A stretch of 64,000 nt of DNA from Nocardiopsis kunsanensis DSM 44524 (GCF_000340965.1 NZ_ANAY01000015.1:62001-126000); one strand, 5' to 3'. Positions 31,911 to 40,681 are shown, counted from the stretch's first letter. Numbers and translations: made by a program. The notes: a model not told the origin generated them from the letters alone.

Positions 31911-32830
31911 GAGTCCTCCCTGGCCAGGTAGCGGATCGCGCTGACGAGCGCGATGACGAGTACGGTCAGGACCACGGCGAGGGCGCTCGCGGCTCCGATG
32001 TCGCCCTCGTTGAAGGCCAACCGGTACACGAGCAGGGCGGGCACGTTGGTGGCGCCGGCGGGCCCGCCGTTGGTGGTGACGAAGACCAGGTCGAAGCTGG
32101 CCAGGGCGGCGATGGTGGTGATGACGCCCGCGATGCTGATCTCCTTGCGCACCCCCGGGAGGGTGACGCTGAGGAACTGCCGGACGGGCCCGGCCCCGTC
32201 GATGGCGGCGGCCTCGTGCAGGGAGGTGTCGACCTTCTGGGCCCCGCTCATGAACAGCATCATGCAGAGCCCGCTCATGGTCCAGGTACCGATGAGCCCC
32301 AGGGCCGCGAGGGCGAACTGTTCGTCGCCGAGCCAGGGCCGGGCGAGACCCTCCAGTCCGACCAGACCCAGGAACTGGTTGATCATGCCCTCGTCGCTGT
32401 AGACCCAGCGCCAGGTGGTACCCACGGCCACCAGCGGCAGGACCTGGGGCAGGAAGAACACGACCCGGTAGAAGGTCGTGCCCCGCTGGACCCGGCCGAT
32501 GAGCAGCGCGGTCATGGCCAGACCGACGGCGATGGGGATCAGGGTGAAGAAGACGATGAGCAGGAGCCCGTTCCCGATCGCCTCGGCCAGCAGCGGATCG
32601 GTCACGGCCTGCACGAAGTTGTCCAGCCCGCCCCATTCGGGCGGTGCGATCCCGTCCCATTCCAGGAACGAGAACTGCAGGGTGCTCACGGCCGGGTAGA
32701 CGAGGAACCCGACGTAGACGGCGACGGCCGGCAGCAGGTAGAGCCAGGCACCGCTGCTCGCCCGTCCGGGCCGGCCCCGGCGCTTGACCCTGCTCTCGGG
32801 GCGGGGCGCGTTCGTTGCTCCCTCATTCAT
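31907..32830 (-). CDS. Sugar ABC transporter permease, MalF-type
   Basis: Permease of 307 residues with six or seven helices after an Arg-rich cytoplasmic start. YLLPAVAVYVGFLVYPAVSTLQFSF is the first helix region. The coupling loop is LHEAAAIDGAGPVRQFLSVTLPGVR. Pairs with the MalG-type permease. ATG 32830 lies inside the end of the binding-protein gene (8-bp overlap), which indicates translational coupling. Confidence 0.93.
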   Translation of the reverse strand: MNEGATNAPRPESRVKRRGRPGRASSGAWLYLLPAVAVYVGFLVYPAVSTLQFSFLEWDGIAPPEWGGLDNFVQAVTDPLLAEAIGNGLLLIVFFTLIPIAVGLAMTALLIGRVQRGTTFYRVVFFLPQVLPLVAVGTTWRWVYSDEGMINQFLGLVGLEGLARPWLGDEQFALAALGLIGTWTMSGLCMMLFMSGAQKVDTSLHEAAAIDGAGPVRQFLSVTLPGVRKEISIAGVITTIAALASFDLVFVTTNGGPAGATNVPALLVYRLAFNEGDIGAASALAVVLTVLVIALVSAIRYLAREDS

Positions 32831-34157
32831 GGTGTTCGTCCCATTCCTGCTGAAGCGAGCGGAGGAACTCCTCCTCGCTCGTGGTCCCTGTCACCAGCCC
32901 CTGGACCCCGGGGGTGAGCTGGTCGACCATGCCGGGGGTGGCGAAGTCGGGGAAGGGCAGGAGCGACTCCTGCTCGATGACCCGGCCGAACCCGGCGTTG
33001 ACCTCGCCCATGACCCCTTCGCTCTCGGAGGGGGCGTCGGGGTCGACGGGCATGAAACCGCTCGACAGTTGGATCTGTGCGGCCTCGGCCGAGCCGAGGT
33101 AGTCGAGGAAGGCGGCGGCGGTGTCGTAGTTCTCGGTCTGGGAGGAGATCGCGTAGGACACGCTCGATCCCGCGGCGACCGGGGGCTCCTGCCCCGTGGG
33201 GCCGGGCATGAGGAAGAAGCCGACCTCCTCACCCATCTCCTCGGCGAGCTCGGCGGTCGCCCAGTTGCCGGTGACCAGGAAGGCGCTGTCCCCCGCGGCG
33301 AAATCGGCCTGTGCGTCGATGTCGGAGACGGCACTGGTGCCCTCGGGCAGGTACCCCTCCTGTGCCCACCGGGTCAGGGTCCCGGTGGCCTCCTTCGCGG
33401 CCTCGGTCTCGATGCTGGCCCCCGGCGCGCCGTAGACCCAGTCGCGGTACTCGTCCTCATCGCCCAGGACGTTGAGCAGGGAGCTCCAGATCTGGAACCC
33501 GCCGACCTCCAGGGAACCGTTGCCCAAGGGTGTGGCGTCGGTCCTGTCCTGCACCTGTTCCAGGGCCTGCTCGAACCCGCCCAGGGTCTGCGGAGGTCCG
33601 TCCACTCCGGCCTCCTCCAGCAGGGACTTGTTGTAGAAGACCCCGAGGACCGACAGGGCCCCGGGTGCGGCGTAGAGGCTGCCGCTGCCGTACTCGGCCG
33701 CCTCGGGGTCGATGTGCAGGGACTCCATCGCGGAGGTCGGGAAGGTCTCTTCCCACCCGTAGGCCTCGCTGTGCTCGTCGAGGTCGAGGATGAGTCCGGC
33801 GGGCACGAGCGAGTCCATGGCCCCGGAGTTGTACTGGGCGATGTCGGGCGGGTTCTCGGAGGACATCGAGAGTTTCACCGTCTTGATGTAGTCGGTGAAC
33901 TGTGTCTGCTGCAGTTCGATGTCGACGTTCGGATGCTGTTCGGTGAAACCGTCCACCAGGGCCTGGGTGGGCGGGTCGTCGGTGAAGGCGAGCCGGAGCG
34001 TGACCGGTTGGTCGGGCACTCCTGTGGAGACGGACTCGGGTGTGTCGTCCTCGCGCACGCTCGTGGACAGTACGGCGCACGAGCTGAGGACGAGGGCTGC
34101 GGCCGTTCCTGCGGCGGCAGCGGCCGCCGGGCGCCGTAGGCCCGGTGTGGTGGGCAT
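32823..34157 (-). CDS. Sugar-binding lipoprotein of CUT1 ABC importer
   Basis: Extracytoplasmic solute-binding protein of 444 residues. The lipobox is VLSSCAV with Cys27. The family-1 bacterial solute-binding fold is shown by VTLRLAFTDDPPTQALVDGFTEQHPNVDIEL, NPPDIAQYNSGAM, VLGVFYNKSLLEEAG, and GDSAFLVTGNWATAEL. The ligand is not readable from sequence. The operon's divergent partner genes (GH89 alpha-N-acetylglucosaminidase, MurQ, amino-sugar kinase) suggest an alpha-GlcNAc-containing oligosaccharide. It follows the ROK regulator gene by 68 bp on the same strand. Confidence 0.93.
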   Translation of the reverse strand: MPTTPGLRRPAAAAAAGTAAALVLSSCAVLSTSVREDDTPESVSTGVPDQPVTLRLAFTDDPPTQALVDGFTEQHPNVDIELQQTQFTDYIKTVKLSMSSENPPDIAQYNSGAMDSLVPAGLILDLDEHSEAYGWEETFPTSAMESLHIDPEAAEYGSGSLYAAPGALSVLGVFYNKSLLEEAGVDGPPQTLGGFEQALEQVQDRTDATPLGNGSLEVGGFQIWSSLLNVLGDEDEYRDWVYGAPGASIETEAAKEATGTLTRWAQEGYLPEGTSAVSDIDAQADFAAGDSAFLVTGNWATAELAEEMGEEVGFFLMPGPTGQEPPVAAGSSVSYAISSQTENYDTAAAFLDYLGSAEAAQIQLSSGFMPVDPDAPSESEGVMGEVNAGFGRVIEQESLLPFPDFATPGMVDQLTPGVQGLVTGTTSEEEFLRSLQQEWDEHHE

Positions 34158-34225
34158 GCTCTCTCCCTACGGTGTGGGGCCCGGCGACCGTGCGGTGGCC
34201 GGTGTTGCGGCGGAGGGTTCCGGGG

Positions 34226-35470
34226 TCACGAGAAGAGCCTCGCCGTCGGCGGTAGGGCCAACGTCCCGCGTTCGACCTCGGCGAGTGCGCGGTGCAGTGC
34301 GCCGTGGACGGTCGTGTCCTTCTCCAGGGCCGACAGTTCCAAGCGCGGCGGGTCGAGGCGTTGGTGTTGCAGGTGTGTGGTCAGGGCGGTGAGCAGGTGC
34401 TCTCCGCAGCGGGCCATGGGGCCGCCGATGACGACGACCTCGGGGTCGAGGAGGGCCCGCACGGCGCCGAGCCCCTTGGCGAAGCGCCGGGTGATCTCCT
34501 CGAAGGCTTCGGTGGCCGCGGGATCGCCCCGGTGCAGGGCCTCGACGACGGTGTCCACACCCCGATCGCCCCGGGGCAGGGACCGGGCCAGGGCGTGGTC
34601 GCCCCTGCGTTCGGCGGCCCGGCGGACCAGTGCGGTCAGGCGGGTGGTGCCGGCCCAGGCCTCGAAGGCGCCGAGCCCGTCGGTGCTGTCCCGTTCGGCA
34701 TCGGGTTCCTCGACGCACAGGTCGAGGAACCCGAGGTCGCCGGCGTCGTTGGAGGCGCCCCGGTAGAGCCGGTCGAAGACGACGATGCCCGCACCGATGC
34801 GCTCGCCCCACTGGACGAGGATCATGGGGCCCTCGTGCCGGTCGTGTCCGGCGCTGCGGCGTTCGCCCTCTGTGGCGAGCTTGACGTCGTTGTCGAGGTG
34901 CACGGGGCAGGGCAGGCACGCACCGAGGGTGCGCGGGAGCAGGTCGCCGGCGATGTGCGGCATGCTCGCGGTGAACCGGACCTGCTGGGTGTGGCGGTCC
35001 ACGATCCCGGGGACCCCCAGGCAGGCGTGCCAGAGCTGGTCCGGGGTGAGGGCGGCCGACTCCAGGGTCGTGGTGACGGTGGCGGTCAGGGTCTCGGCCA
35101 GGTGTGCGCCGTCGGTCCCGGTGAGCGGTGCCGTCTCCTCGGCGACGACGGCGCCCCCGAGGTCGGCGGCCACCACGTGCAGCACCTCGGGTGTCAGGGA
35201 CAGGCCGAGGACGTGCCCGGCCTCGGCGCGGAACCGTACGACCTGGGGCGGCCGCCCCGTACGTCTGCCCGGCCGTTGCGGCGCCAGCAGTTCGACCAGG
35301 CCGTCCTGTTCGAGCCCGGAGATCGAGCGGGTGACCGCCTGGCGGGAGAGGCCGGTGGCACGCGCCAGTTCGGTCACGCTGGTTCCGGTGCACTGGCGCA
35401 GTTGCGTGAGGACGGCCGCAGTGTTGACCTCCCGCATGTACCTGGTGCCCGACGCGACCGGTGTGTCCAC
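34226..35470 (-). CDS. ROK-family transcriptional repressor (NagC-like)
   Basis: A 414-residue regulator. An N-terminal winged helix-turn-helix is at about residues 15-65 (SVTELARATGLSRQAVTRSISGLEQDGLV). The sugar-kinase-like ROK domain follows, with CLGVPGIVD, HLDNDVKLATEGE and VVVIGGPMARCGE. The ROK zinc motif CxCGxxGC is not present; the corresponding region (FLDLCVEEPDAERDSTDGLGAFE) has a single Cys, so zinc binding may be lost. GTG 35470 has GAGGGAG upstream. The gene heads the leftward transporter operon and is divergent from the GH89-murQ-kinase operon. The dyad between them is its probable operator, with an amino sugar or its 6-phosphate as inducer. Confidence 0.9.
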   Translation of the reverse strand: MDTPVASGTRYMREVNTAAVLTQLRQCTGTSVTELARATGLSRQAVTRSISGLEQDGLVELLAPQRPGRRTGRPPQVVRFRAEAGHVLGLSLTPEVLHVVAADLGGAVVAEETAPLTGTDGAHLAETLTATVTTTLESAALTPDQLWHACLGVPGIVDRHTQQVRFTASMPHIAGDLLPRTLGACLPCPVHLDNDVKLATEGERRSAGHDRHEGPMILVQWGERIGAGIVVFDRLYRGASNDAGDLGFLDLCVEEPDAERDSTDGLGAFEAWAGTTRLTALVRRAAERRGDHALARSLPRGDRGVDTVVEALHRGDPAATEAFEEITRRFAKGLGAVRALLDPEVVVIGGPMARCGEHLLTALTTHLQHQRLDPPRLELSALEKDTTVHGALHRALAEVERGTLALPPTARLFS

Positions 35471-35506
35471 GTCACTCCCTCGTCCTGCTGCTCTTGCTCG
35501 TGTTCG

Positions 35507-35535
35507 AATTAGTTATGTACTGTACGGAACTAATT
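35507..35535. promoter_or_regulatory. 29-bp dyad operator in ROK/GH89 divergent promoter
   Basis: AATTAGTT (35507-35514) and AACTAATT (35528-35535) form a perfect 8-bp inverted repeat. The inner GTAC-T-GTAC (35517-35525) has the same centre, base 35521. This AT-rich island stands out from its GC-rich surroundings and lies between divergent starts 35470 and 35566. It is the likely ROK-repressor site controlling both operons. Confidence 0.8.
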
Positions 35536-35565
35536 GTGAGGCAGGCAACACCCCGGAGGGAAGAG

Positions 35566-37710
35566 ATGGCCGACGACGTGGCGCAGGTCCCGTGGGGCAC
35601 GACCGTGGCCGGTCTGGCCCGCAGGGTCCTCGGTGAGGACCACCCACCGATCGCCCTCGGCGAGCTCGCCCCGGGTGAACGTTCCTTCGAGTACCGCGCC
35701 GACGACGGCACCCTGACGCTCCGTGCGACCGACGGTGTGGCCGCCGCCGTCGGACTGCACACCTACCTGCGCCGGGTCTGCTCGGCCGCCGTCAGCTGGG
35801 ACACACCGCTACCCCTGGGCATCGCCCGTTTCCCCGACGCCCCGCCCACCCGTTCGACCGCCCGGATCGCGCAGACCTACCACCTCAACTTCTGCACCTA
35901 CGGCTACACGAGCACCTACTGGGACCGGGCCGACTGGGAACGCGAGATCGACTGGATGGCGCTGCACGGGGTCACCGCTCCCCTCTCGCTCGTCGGCCAC
36001 GAAGCCGTGCTGCGCGACGCCTACACCCGGCTCGGCCTGGACGAGGACACGGTGCGCACCTTCCTCGGCGGCCCCTCCTACCTGCCCTGGCAGTACATGG
36101 GGAACCTGGACGGGTTCGCGGGGCCGCTGACCACCCGCTGGATCGACACCCATCTGGAGCTGGGCCGGTGGATCCTCGAGCGCCAGCGCGCCTTCGGCAT
36201 GCGCCCGATCCTGCCCGCCTTCACCGGACACGTGCCCCCGCAGCTGGCACCGGAGCGGACCACACCGCGCACCTGGCACGGTTTCGTCACCGAGGTCCTC
36301 TCCCCCACCGACCCCCTGTACGCACGGGTGGCCGAGCAGATCACCCGCAGCCAGGCTGCCCTGCTGGGCACCGACCACCGCTACGCCGCCGACCCCTTCA
36401 TCGAGATGCCGCCGGTCGAGGCCGACCTGTCCTACCCCGGGGCCGTGGCCGACGCGACCCTGGAGGGCCTGACCGCCGCCGACCCGGACGCGGTGTGGGT
36501 GCTACAGGCCTGGCCGTTCTCCTACCAGCGCGACTTCTGGACCGACGACCGGGTCACCGCCTTCCTCGACGCGATCCCCGACGAACGTCTGCTCGTGCTC
36601 GACCTGTGGGCCGAGGCCGATCCGCAGTGGGAACGGTTCGACGCTTTCGCGGGCAAACCCTGGATGTGGTGCGCGCTGCTCAACTTCGGCGGGCGCACCG
36701 ATCCCGTCGGCGACCTCCAAGGGGCGACCGACGCCCTCAACCGGGCCAGGAACGCCCCCACCGCCCCCACCGGTCTGGGCCTGGCCATGGAGGGCACCCA
36801 CAACAACCCGGCCTTCTTCGAACTGATCCTCGACCAGGCCTGGACCCGCGTGGACGACGTCGGAGGCGACTGGCTCCCCGGTTTCGTACGGGAGCGCTAC
36901 GGCCCCGACCACGCCCCCGCCCTCCTTCGGGCCTGGCAACGGCTGAACACGACCATCTACCGCACCCCGGGACCCCTGGTCTTCCCCGAACGGTTCAACG
37001 GTGTCCTGACCGCACGCCCCGACTACCGCGACCTGGCCGAACCACAACGGCTGCGCGCCCAGGCCGAGGAACTGGTCGGCTACGACCCCGCCGAGCTGCA
37101 CCGTGCCTGGGAAGAGATGGTCGATGCGGCCGAGGCCGATCCGGGATCGGCGCGCGGGCCACTGGGCCACGACCTGGTCGATGTCGCCACGGCGGCCCTG
37201 GCCCGCGTCGCCGACCGTGCCTACCTCTCCCTGGTCGACGGGGTCCTGCGCGAGGGAACCGTCGACGCCGGAGCCACCGAGCGGTTCCTGGCCCTGTTCG
37301 ACGACCTGGACGCGCTGTTGGCCACACGTCCCGAGTACACGTTCCGCCGGTGGGAGGAGAAGGCCGCCTCCTGGGCGGGGGACGCCGACGAACGCGCAAT
37401 GCTCGTGGACAACGCCCGGCGGCTGCTGACCGTGTGGGACAGCCACGACAGCCCCTTCCTGAACGACTACGCGGGTCGGGTCTGGTCCGGTCTGGTCGGG
37501 GGGTACTACCGCGACCGGTGGCGGATGTGGGTCCAGGGCCTGGAGCGGGCGGCGGCCGCCCCCGAGGAGGCCGCCGCCCGGCTCGACCGTCGACTGGACG
37601 AGCGGGCACGCGTGTTCCTGGCCGAGGGCGCACCCGACCCGGAACCGGCCGACGGTGACGTCGTGTCCCTGTCCCGGACACTGCTGGAGCGCTACGGGCT
37701 CCCCCGGTGA
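35566..37710 (+). CDS. Alpha-N-acetylglucosaminidase, glycoside hydrolase family 89
   Basis: Retaining exo-alpha-GlcNAc hydrolase of 714 residues, homologous to human NAGLU. The N-terminal alpha/beta domain is followed by the family core: YHLNFCTYGYTSTYWDRADWEREIDWMALHGV, then Glu280 in DPFIEMPP (acid/base position), and Glu409 in LAMEGTHNNP (nucleophile position). The C-terminal helical domain includes LLTVWDSHDSPFLNDYAGRVWSGLVGGYY. No signal peptide, so it works on imported sugars, unlike secreted mucin-degrading relatives. ATG 35566 has GGAGGGA about 5 bases upstream. First gene of the operon with murQ and the kinase; overlaps a possible murQ GTG start by 4 bp. Confidence 0.93.
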   Translation: MADDVAQVPWGTTVAGLARRVLGEDHPPIALGELAPGERSFEYRADDGTLTLRATDGVAAAVGLHTYLRRVCSAAVSWDTPLPLGIARFPDAPPTRSTARIAQTYHLNFCTYGYTSTYWDRADWEREIDWMALHGVTAPLSLVGHEAVLRDAYTRLGLDEDTVRTFLGGPSYLPWQYMGNLDGFAGPLTTRWIDTHLELGRWILERQRAFGMRPILPAFTGHVPPQLAPERTTPRTWHGFVTEVLSPTDPLYARVAEQITRSQAALLGTDHRYAADPFIEMPPVEADLSYPGAVADATLEGLTAADPDAVWVLQAWPFSYQRDFWTDDRVTAFLDAIPDERLLVLDLWAEADPQWERFDAFAGKPWMWCALLNFGGRTDPVGDLQGATDALNRARNAPTAPTGLGLAMEGTHNNPAFFELILDQAWTRVDDVGGDWLPGFVRERYGPDHAPALLRAWQRLNTTIYRTPGPLVFPERFNGVLTARPDYRDLAEPQRLRAQAEELVGYDPAELHRAWEEMVDAAEADPGSARGPLGHDLVDVATAALARVADRAYLSLVDGVLREGTVDAGATERFLALFDDLDALLATRPEYTFRRWEEKAASWAGDADERAMLVDNARRLLTVWDSHDSPFLNDYAGRVWSGLVGGYYRDRWRMWVQGLERAAAAPEEAAARLDRRLDERARVFLAEGAPDPEPADGDVVSLSRTLLERYGLPR

Positions 37711-37760
37711 GCTCGGGACAGGACCGGACCACAACGGCGACAGGTACGGGAGGAGGCCGT

Positions 37761-38654
37761 ATGCCCGAGCAGTCACCGACCGAGGCCCGCAACCCGCGCA
37801 CGGTCGGCATCGACACAGTGGGCACGCAGGAGATCATCGGCCTGCTGCAGAACGAGGACGCACACGCGGTGGAGGCGGCATCGGCAGCCTCCGACCGGAT
37901 GGCCGCAGCGGTCGACGGGGCCGGTGCACGGTTGCGGCGCGGCGGCCGGGTGCACTACTTCGGTGCCGGCGCCTCCGGGAGGCTGGCCGTGCTCGACGCC
38001 ACCGAGGTCACCCCGACCTTCGGCGCGGACCCGGAGCTGTTCACCGCCCACTTCCCCGGCGGACCCGCCGCTCTGGCCGATTCCACGCTGGACCTGGAGG
38101 ACGCCGACACACTCGGTGAGCGGGACGCCGGTCAGCTCCGTCCCGACGATGTGGCCGTGGGCGTGACCGCGTCGGGCTCCACCGCCTACGTGGCCGGGGC
38201 CCTGCGTGCGGCACGGCGGAGCGGGGCGCTCCGTGTACTGATCACCTGCAACCCGCAGGCGGCCCTGTTGCAGGCCTGCGACCTGCCCGTCGTGGCCCAC
38301 ACGGGGCCCGAGGCGATCACGGGCTCGACCCGGCTCAAGGCGGGTACCGCCACCAAGGTGCTGCTCAACTCCTTCTCCACAGCGCTCATGGTCGGGGCGG
38401 GACGCACCTACTCGAACCTGATGGTGGGGCTCGTCGCCACCAACGACAAACTCCGGGAACGTTCCGTGGGCCTGCTGGTCGAGGCGTCCGGACAGCCACG
38501 GGAGCGCTGCGCCGCCGCACTGGAGGAGGCCGGCGGCGGGGTCGAGGCGGCCCTGGTGAGCCTGCTCGCCGGAACCCCGGTCCGACGGGCGCACCAGCTG
38601 CTGGCCGAGCACGGCGGTGTCCGTGCGGCGGTCGCGGCTCTGGAGGAGGGGTGA
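37761..38654 (+). CDS. murQ: N-acetylmuramic acid 6-phosphate etherase
   Basis: Cleaves the lactyl ether of MurNAc-6-phosphate to give GlcNAc-6-phosphate and D-lactate. A 297-residue SIS-domain protein. HYFGAGASGRLAVLDATEVTPTFG contains Glu82, equivalent to the catalytic Glu83 of E. coli MurQ. Glu113 in LDLEDADT matches the second catalytic Glu. The phosphosugar-binding segment TASGSTAYVAGAL and the STRLKAGTATKVLLNSFSTALMV signature follow. ATG 37761 is chosen for the AGGAGG at 37751-37756; a GTG at 37707 overlapping the GH89 stop is an alternative. Its presence means the pathway handles muramic acid, not only GlcNAc. Confidence 0.94.
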   Translation: MPEQSPTEARNPRTVGIDTVGTQEIIGLLQNEDAHAVEAASAASDRMAAAVDGAGARLRRGGRVHYFGAGASGRLAVLDATEVTPTFGADPELFTAHFPGGPAALADSTLDLEDADTLGERDAGQLRPDDVAVGVTASGSTAYVAGALRAARRSGALRVLITCNPQAALLQACDLPVVAHTGPEAITGSTRLKAGTATKVLLNSFSTALMVGAGRTYSNLMVGLVATNDKLRERSVGLLVEASGQPRERCAAALEEAGGGVEAALVSLLAGTPVRRAHQLLAEHGGVRAAVAALEEG

Positions 38655-39604
38655 GCGGCCCTCCGGTCCTGGCCGGTGTCGACGTCGGAGGGGGCGGGGT
38701 GCGGGTCCTCGTGCGGCACGGCGGGAGCACGTCCCGCGCCGAGGACGAGGCCGCGGTCCCGCGGACCGGCGGGGGGATCGACGTCCCGGCCCTGGTGCCG
38801 CGCGTGGTCGCGCTCCTGCGGAGTGCCGCATCCTCCACGGGGTCCGAGGGGTTCGACCGGGTGGCGGTCGGCCTGACCGGTCTGCCCGACCTGGTCGACG
38901 ACCCCGGCGAACTCGTGCGGGCGCTGCGCTCCGGTCTTCCCGCCGGGGACGTGACCGTGGCCGCCGACGCACTGACCACCCACACCGGGGCGCTCGGCGG
39001 GCGTGCCGGTGTCGTCGTCGCAGCGGGCACAGGGGCGGTGGCCCTGGGCACCGACCTGCGGGAGAACTGGCGCCGCACCGACGGGTGGGGGCACCTCCTG
39101 GGTGACCGCGGCAGTGGCGCCTGGATCGGTCGGCAGGGTCTGCAGCACGCGCTCCGGGCCCTCGACGGGCTCTCCGACGGCTCCCCGGAACTCCTGGCGC
39201 ACTCGCAGGAGCACTTCGGCGGTGTGGGCGAACTGGAAGCCCAGGTCTACCGGGGCCGGGTCGCGGCCTCGTCCCTGCTCGCGGGGTTCGCTCCGCGTGT
39301 GGCCGAGGCCGCCCACGCAGGAGATCCGGTGGCACAGCGGATCTGGTGGGAGGCCGGCACACGTCTGGGCGAGACGGCGGTCGCGGCCGCGGCCCCCGGG
39401 TCGGAGCCCCGTTTCTCCTGGGGCGGCAGGCTCTTCGAGGCCGGCGCGCTGTTGGCCGAACCCTTCCGTGCCGAAGTGCTGCGTCACCTACCGGACGCGT
39501 GTCTGCAGGAACCCGCCGGTGACTCCGTGGACGGTGCCCTGGCCCTGGCCGAGTCGGGACCGGAGCTCGTGCACCGGCCGCCCTACCTGTACCGCCACGG
39601 TTGA
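38651..39604 (+). CDS. BadF/BcrA-type amino-sugar kinase (MurK/NagK-like)
   Basis: Predicted ATP-dependent kinase of N-acetylglucosamine and/or N-acetylmuramic acid, 317 residues. ASKHA-fold motifs: phosphate-1 LAGVDVGGGGVRVLV at the N-terminus, VTVAADALTTHTGAL, GVVVAAGTGAVALG, then DGWGHLLGDRGSGAWIGRQGL, typical of the GlcNAc-kinase branch of the BadF/BadG/BcrA/BcrD family to which Clostridium MurK belongs. GTG 38651 overlaps the murQ stop (GTGA). With MurQ it would convert imported MurNAc to GlcNAc-6-phosphate, and phosphorylate the GlcNAc released by the GH89 enzyme. NagA and NagB are not in the window. Confidence 0.9.
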   Translation: MSGPPVLAGVDVGGGGVRVLVRHGGSTSRAEDEAAVPRTGGGIDVPALVPRVVALLRSAASSTGSEGFDRVAVGLTGLPDLVDDPGELVRALRSGLPAGDVTVAADALTTHTGALGGRAGVVVAAGTGAVALGTDLRENWRRTDGWGHLLGDRGSGAWIGRQGLQHALRALDGLSDGSPELLAHSQEHFGGVGELEAQVYRGRVAASSLLAGFAPRVAEAAHAGDPVAQRIWWEAGTRLGETAVAAAAPGSEPRFSWGGRLFEAGALLAEPFRAEVLRHLPDACLQEPAGDSVDGALALAESGPELVHRPPYLYRHG

Positions 39605-39668
39605 GCCTCCGGGTGATGGGCTCACGGCCCCGACCGCGGTCACCGGCTCCGGCCCCGGGCCGGCGGCC

Positions 39669-40619
39669 TCAACCGTGGGCGCGGGCGTAACGCCGCGCCA
39701 GCAGGGCCACCTGTTCGGCGAGTTCGGGCGGGTCCAGTACCTCGAAGTCGGCTTCCAGGGAGCCCAGCCAGGGGGCGAGCACGGTCACCGACTCGCCCCC
39801 GACACTCAACAGACAGGTGTGTTCGTCCACGGGCTCGACCACACCCATGCCGTGCGCGGAGATCTCGTCCGCGGGGGCGTACACACGCACGCGCGCCCGC
39901 ACCGTCCACATGTGGGCGCAGAGCCGGCGCTGCAGGTACAGGGCCACGTCGCCCTCCGGGTCCTCGCGCGGTGGGAACCGCTGCCCTGCGGGGCGGGGTT
40001 CCCGTAGCCGGTCCAGACGGAAGGTGCGCCAGTCGTCGCGGTCCAGGTCCCAGGCCACCAGGTACCAGCGCTGCCACCAGCTGACCAGGCGTTGCGGCTC
40101 GACCCGGCGGCGCCCGGCACCGCCCTCGTGGTTCACGTAGGCGAAGCGGAGCCGTTCGCGGGCGCGGCAGGCCGAGGCGACCACGGCGAGGGACTCGTGG
40201 TCCACGGTCGGTGCGTCCTGGTCGGAGACCGTGACGGTGGCGGCCTGGAGGGCGTACACACGCGGCCGCAGCCGGGAAGGGAGGACGTTGTCGAGCTTGG
40301 CCAGTGCCCGCAGGGAGGCCTCCTCGATCCCGGTCACCGACCCCTGAGCGGCCGTGCGCAACCCCACGGCGACGGCAACCGCCTCCTCGTCGTCCAGCAG
40401 CAGCGGCGGCATCCGTCCACCCGGGCCGAGGCGGTAGCCGCCGGTGGCACCGGGGACGGACTCGACGGGGTAACCCAGGGCGCGCAACCGGTCGACATCT
40501 CTCCGGACGGTACGCACGGTCACCCCCGTCCGAGCGGCGAGTTCGGGACCGGAACGTTCCGGTCCGGACTGCAACAGGGACAGCAGGCGCAGCAGGCGGG
40601 CCGTGGTCGGTTCCGGCAT
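39669..40619 (-). CDS. YafY-type HTH/WYL-domain transcriptional regulator
   Basis: A 316-residue regulator. Helix-turn-helix at residues 5-60 (ERSGPELAARTGVTVRTVRRDVDRLRALGYPVES) and a WYL domain near 145-215 (WWQRWYLVAWDLDRDDWRTFRLDRL) that in relatives binds a ligand or nucleic acid. WCX-type C-terminal region. It faces the epoxide hydrolase gene across 62 bp containing a perfect inverted repeat, so it probably regulates that gene and itself. The ATG at 40619 is close to the dyad and the message may have a very short leader. Confidence 0.92.
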   Translation of the reverse strand: MPEPTTARLLRLLSLLQSGPERSGPELAARTGVTVRTVRRDVDRLRALGYPVESVPGATGGYRLGPGGRMPPLLLDDEEAVAVAVGLRTAAQGSVTGIEEASLRALAKLDNVLPSRLRPRVYALQAATVTVSDQDAPTVDHESLAVVASACRARERLRFAYVNHEGGAGRRRVEPQRLVSWWQRWYLVAWDLDRDDWRTFRLDRLREPRPAGQRFPPREDPEGDVALYLQRRLCAHMWTVRARVRVYAPADEISAHGMGVVEPVDEHTCLLSVGGESVTVLAPWLGSLEADFEVLDPPELAEQVALLARRYARAHG

Positions 40620-40635
40620 GGGTCCAGTATGCCGG

Positions 40636-40664
40636 GGAAAGAGGACCGCAGCTGTCCTCTTTCC
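40636..40664. promoter_or_regulatory. Perfect 11-bp inverted repeat between WYL regulator and epoxide hydrolase
   Basis: GGAAAGAGGAC (40636-40646) and GTCCTCTTTCC (40654-40664) are exact complements separated by 7 bp. They fill the 62-bp gap between divergent starts at 40619 and 40682. Probable operator of the WYL regulator. Confidence 0.75.
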
Positions 40665-40681
40665 TCTCTAACGTCGGGGCC

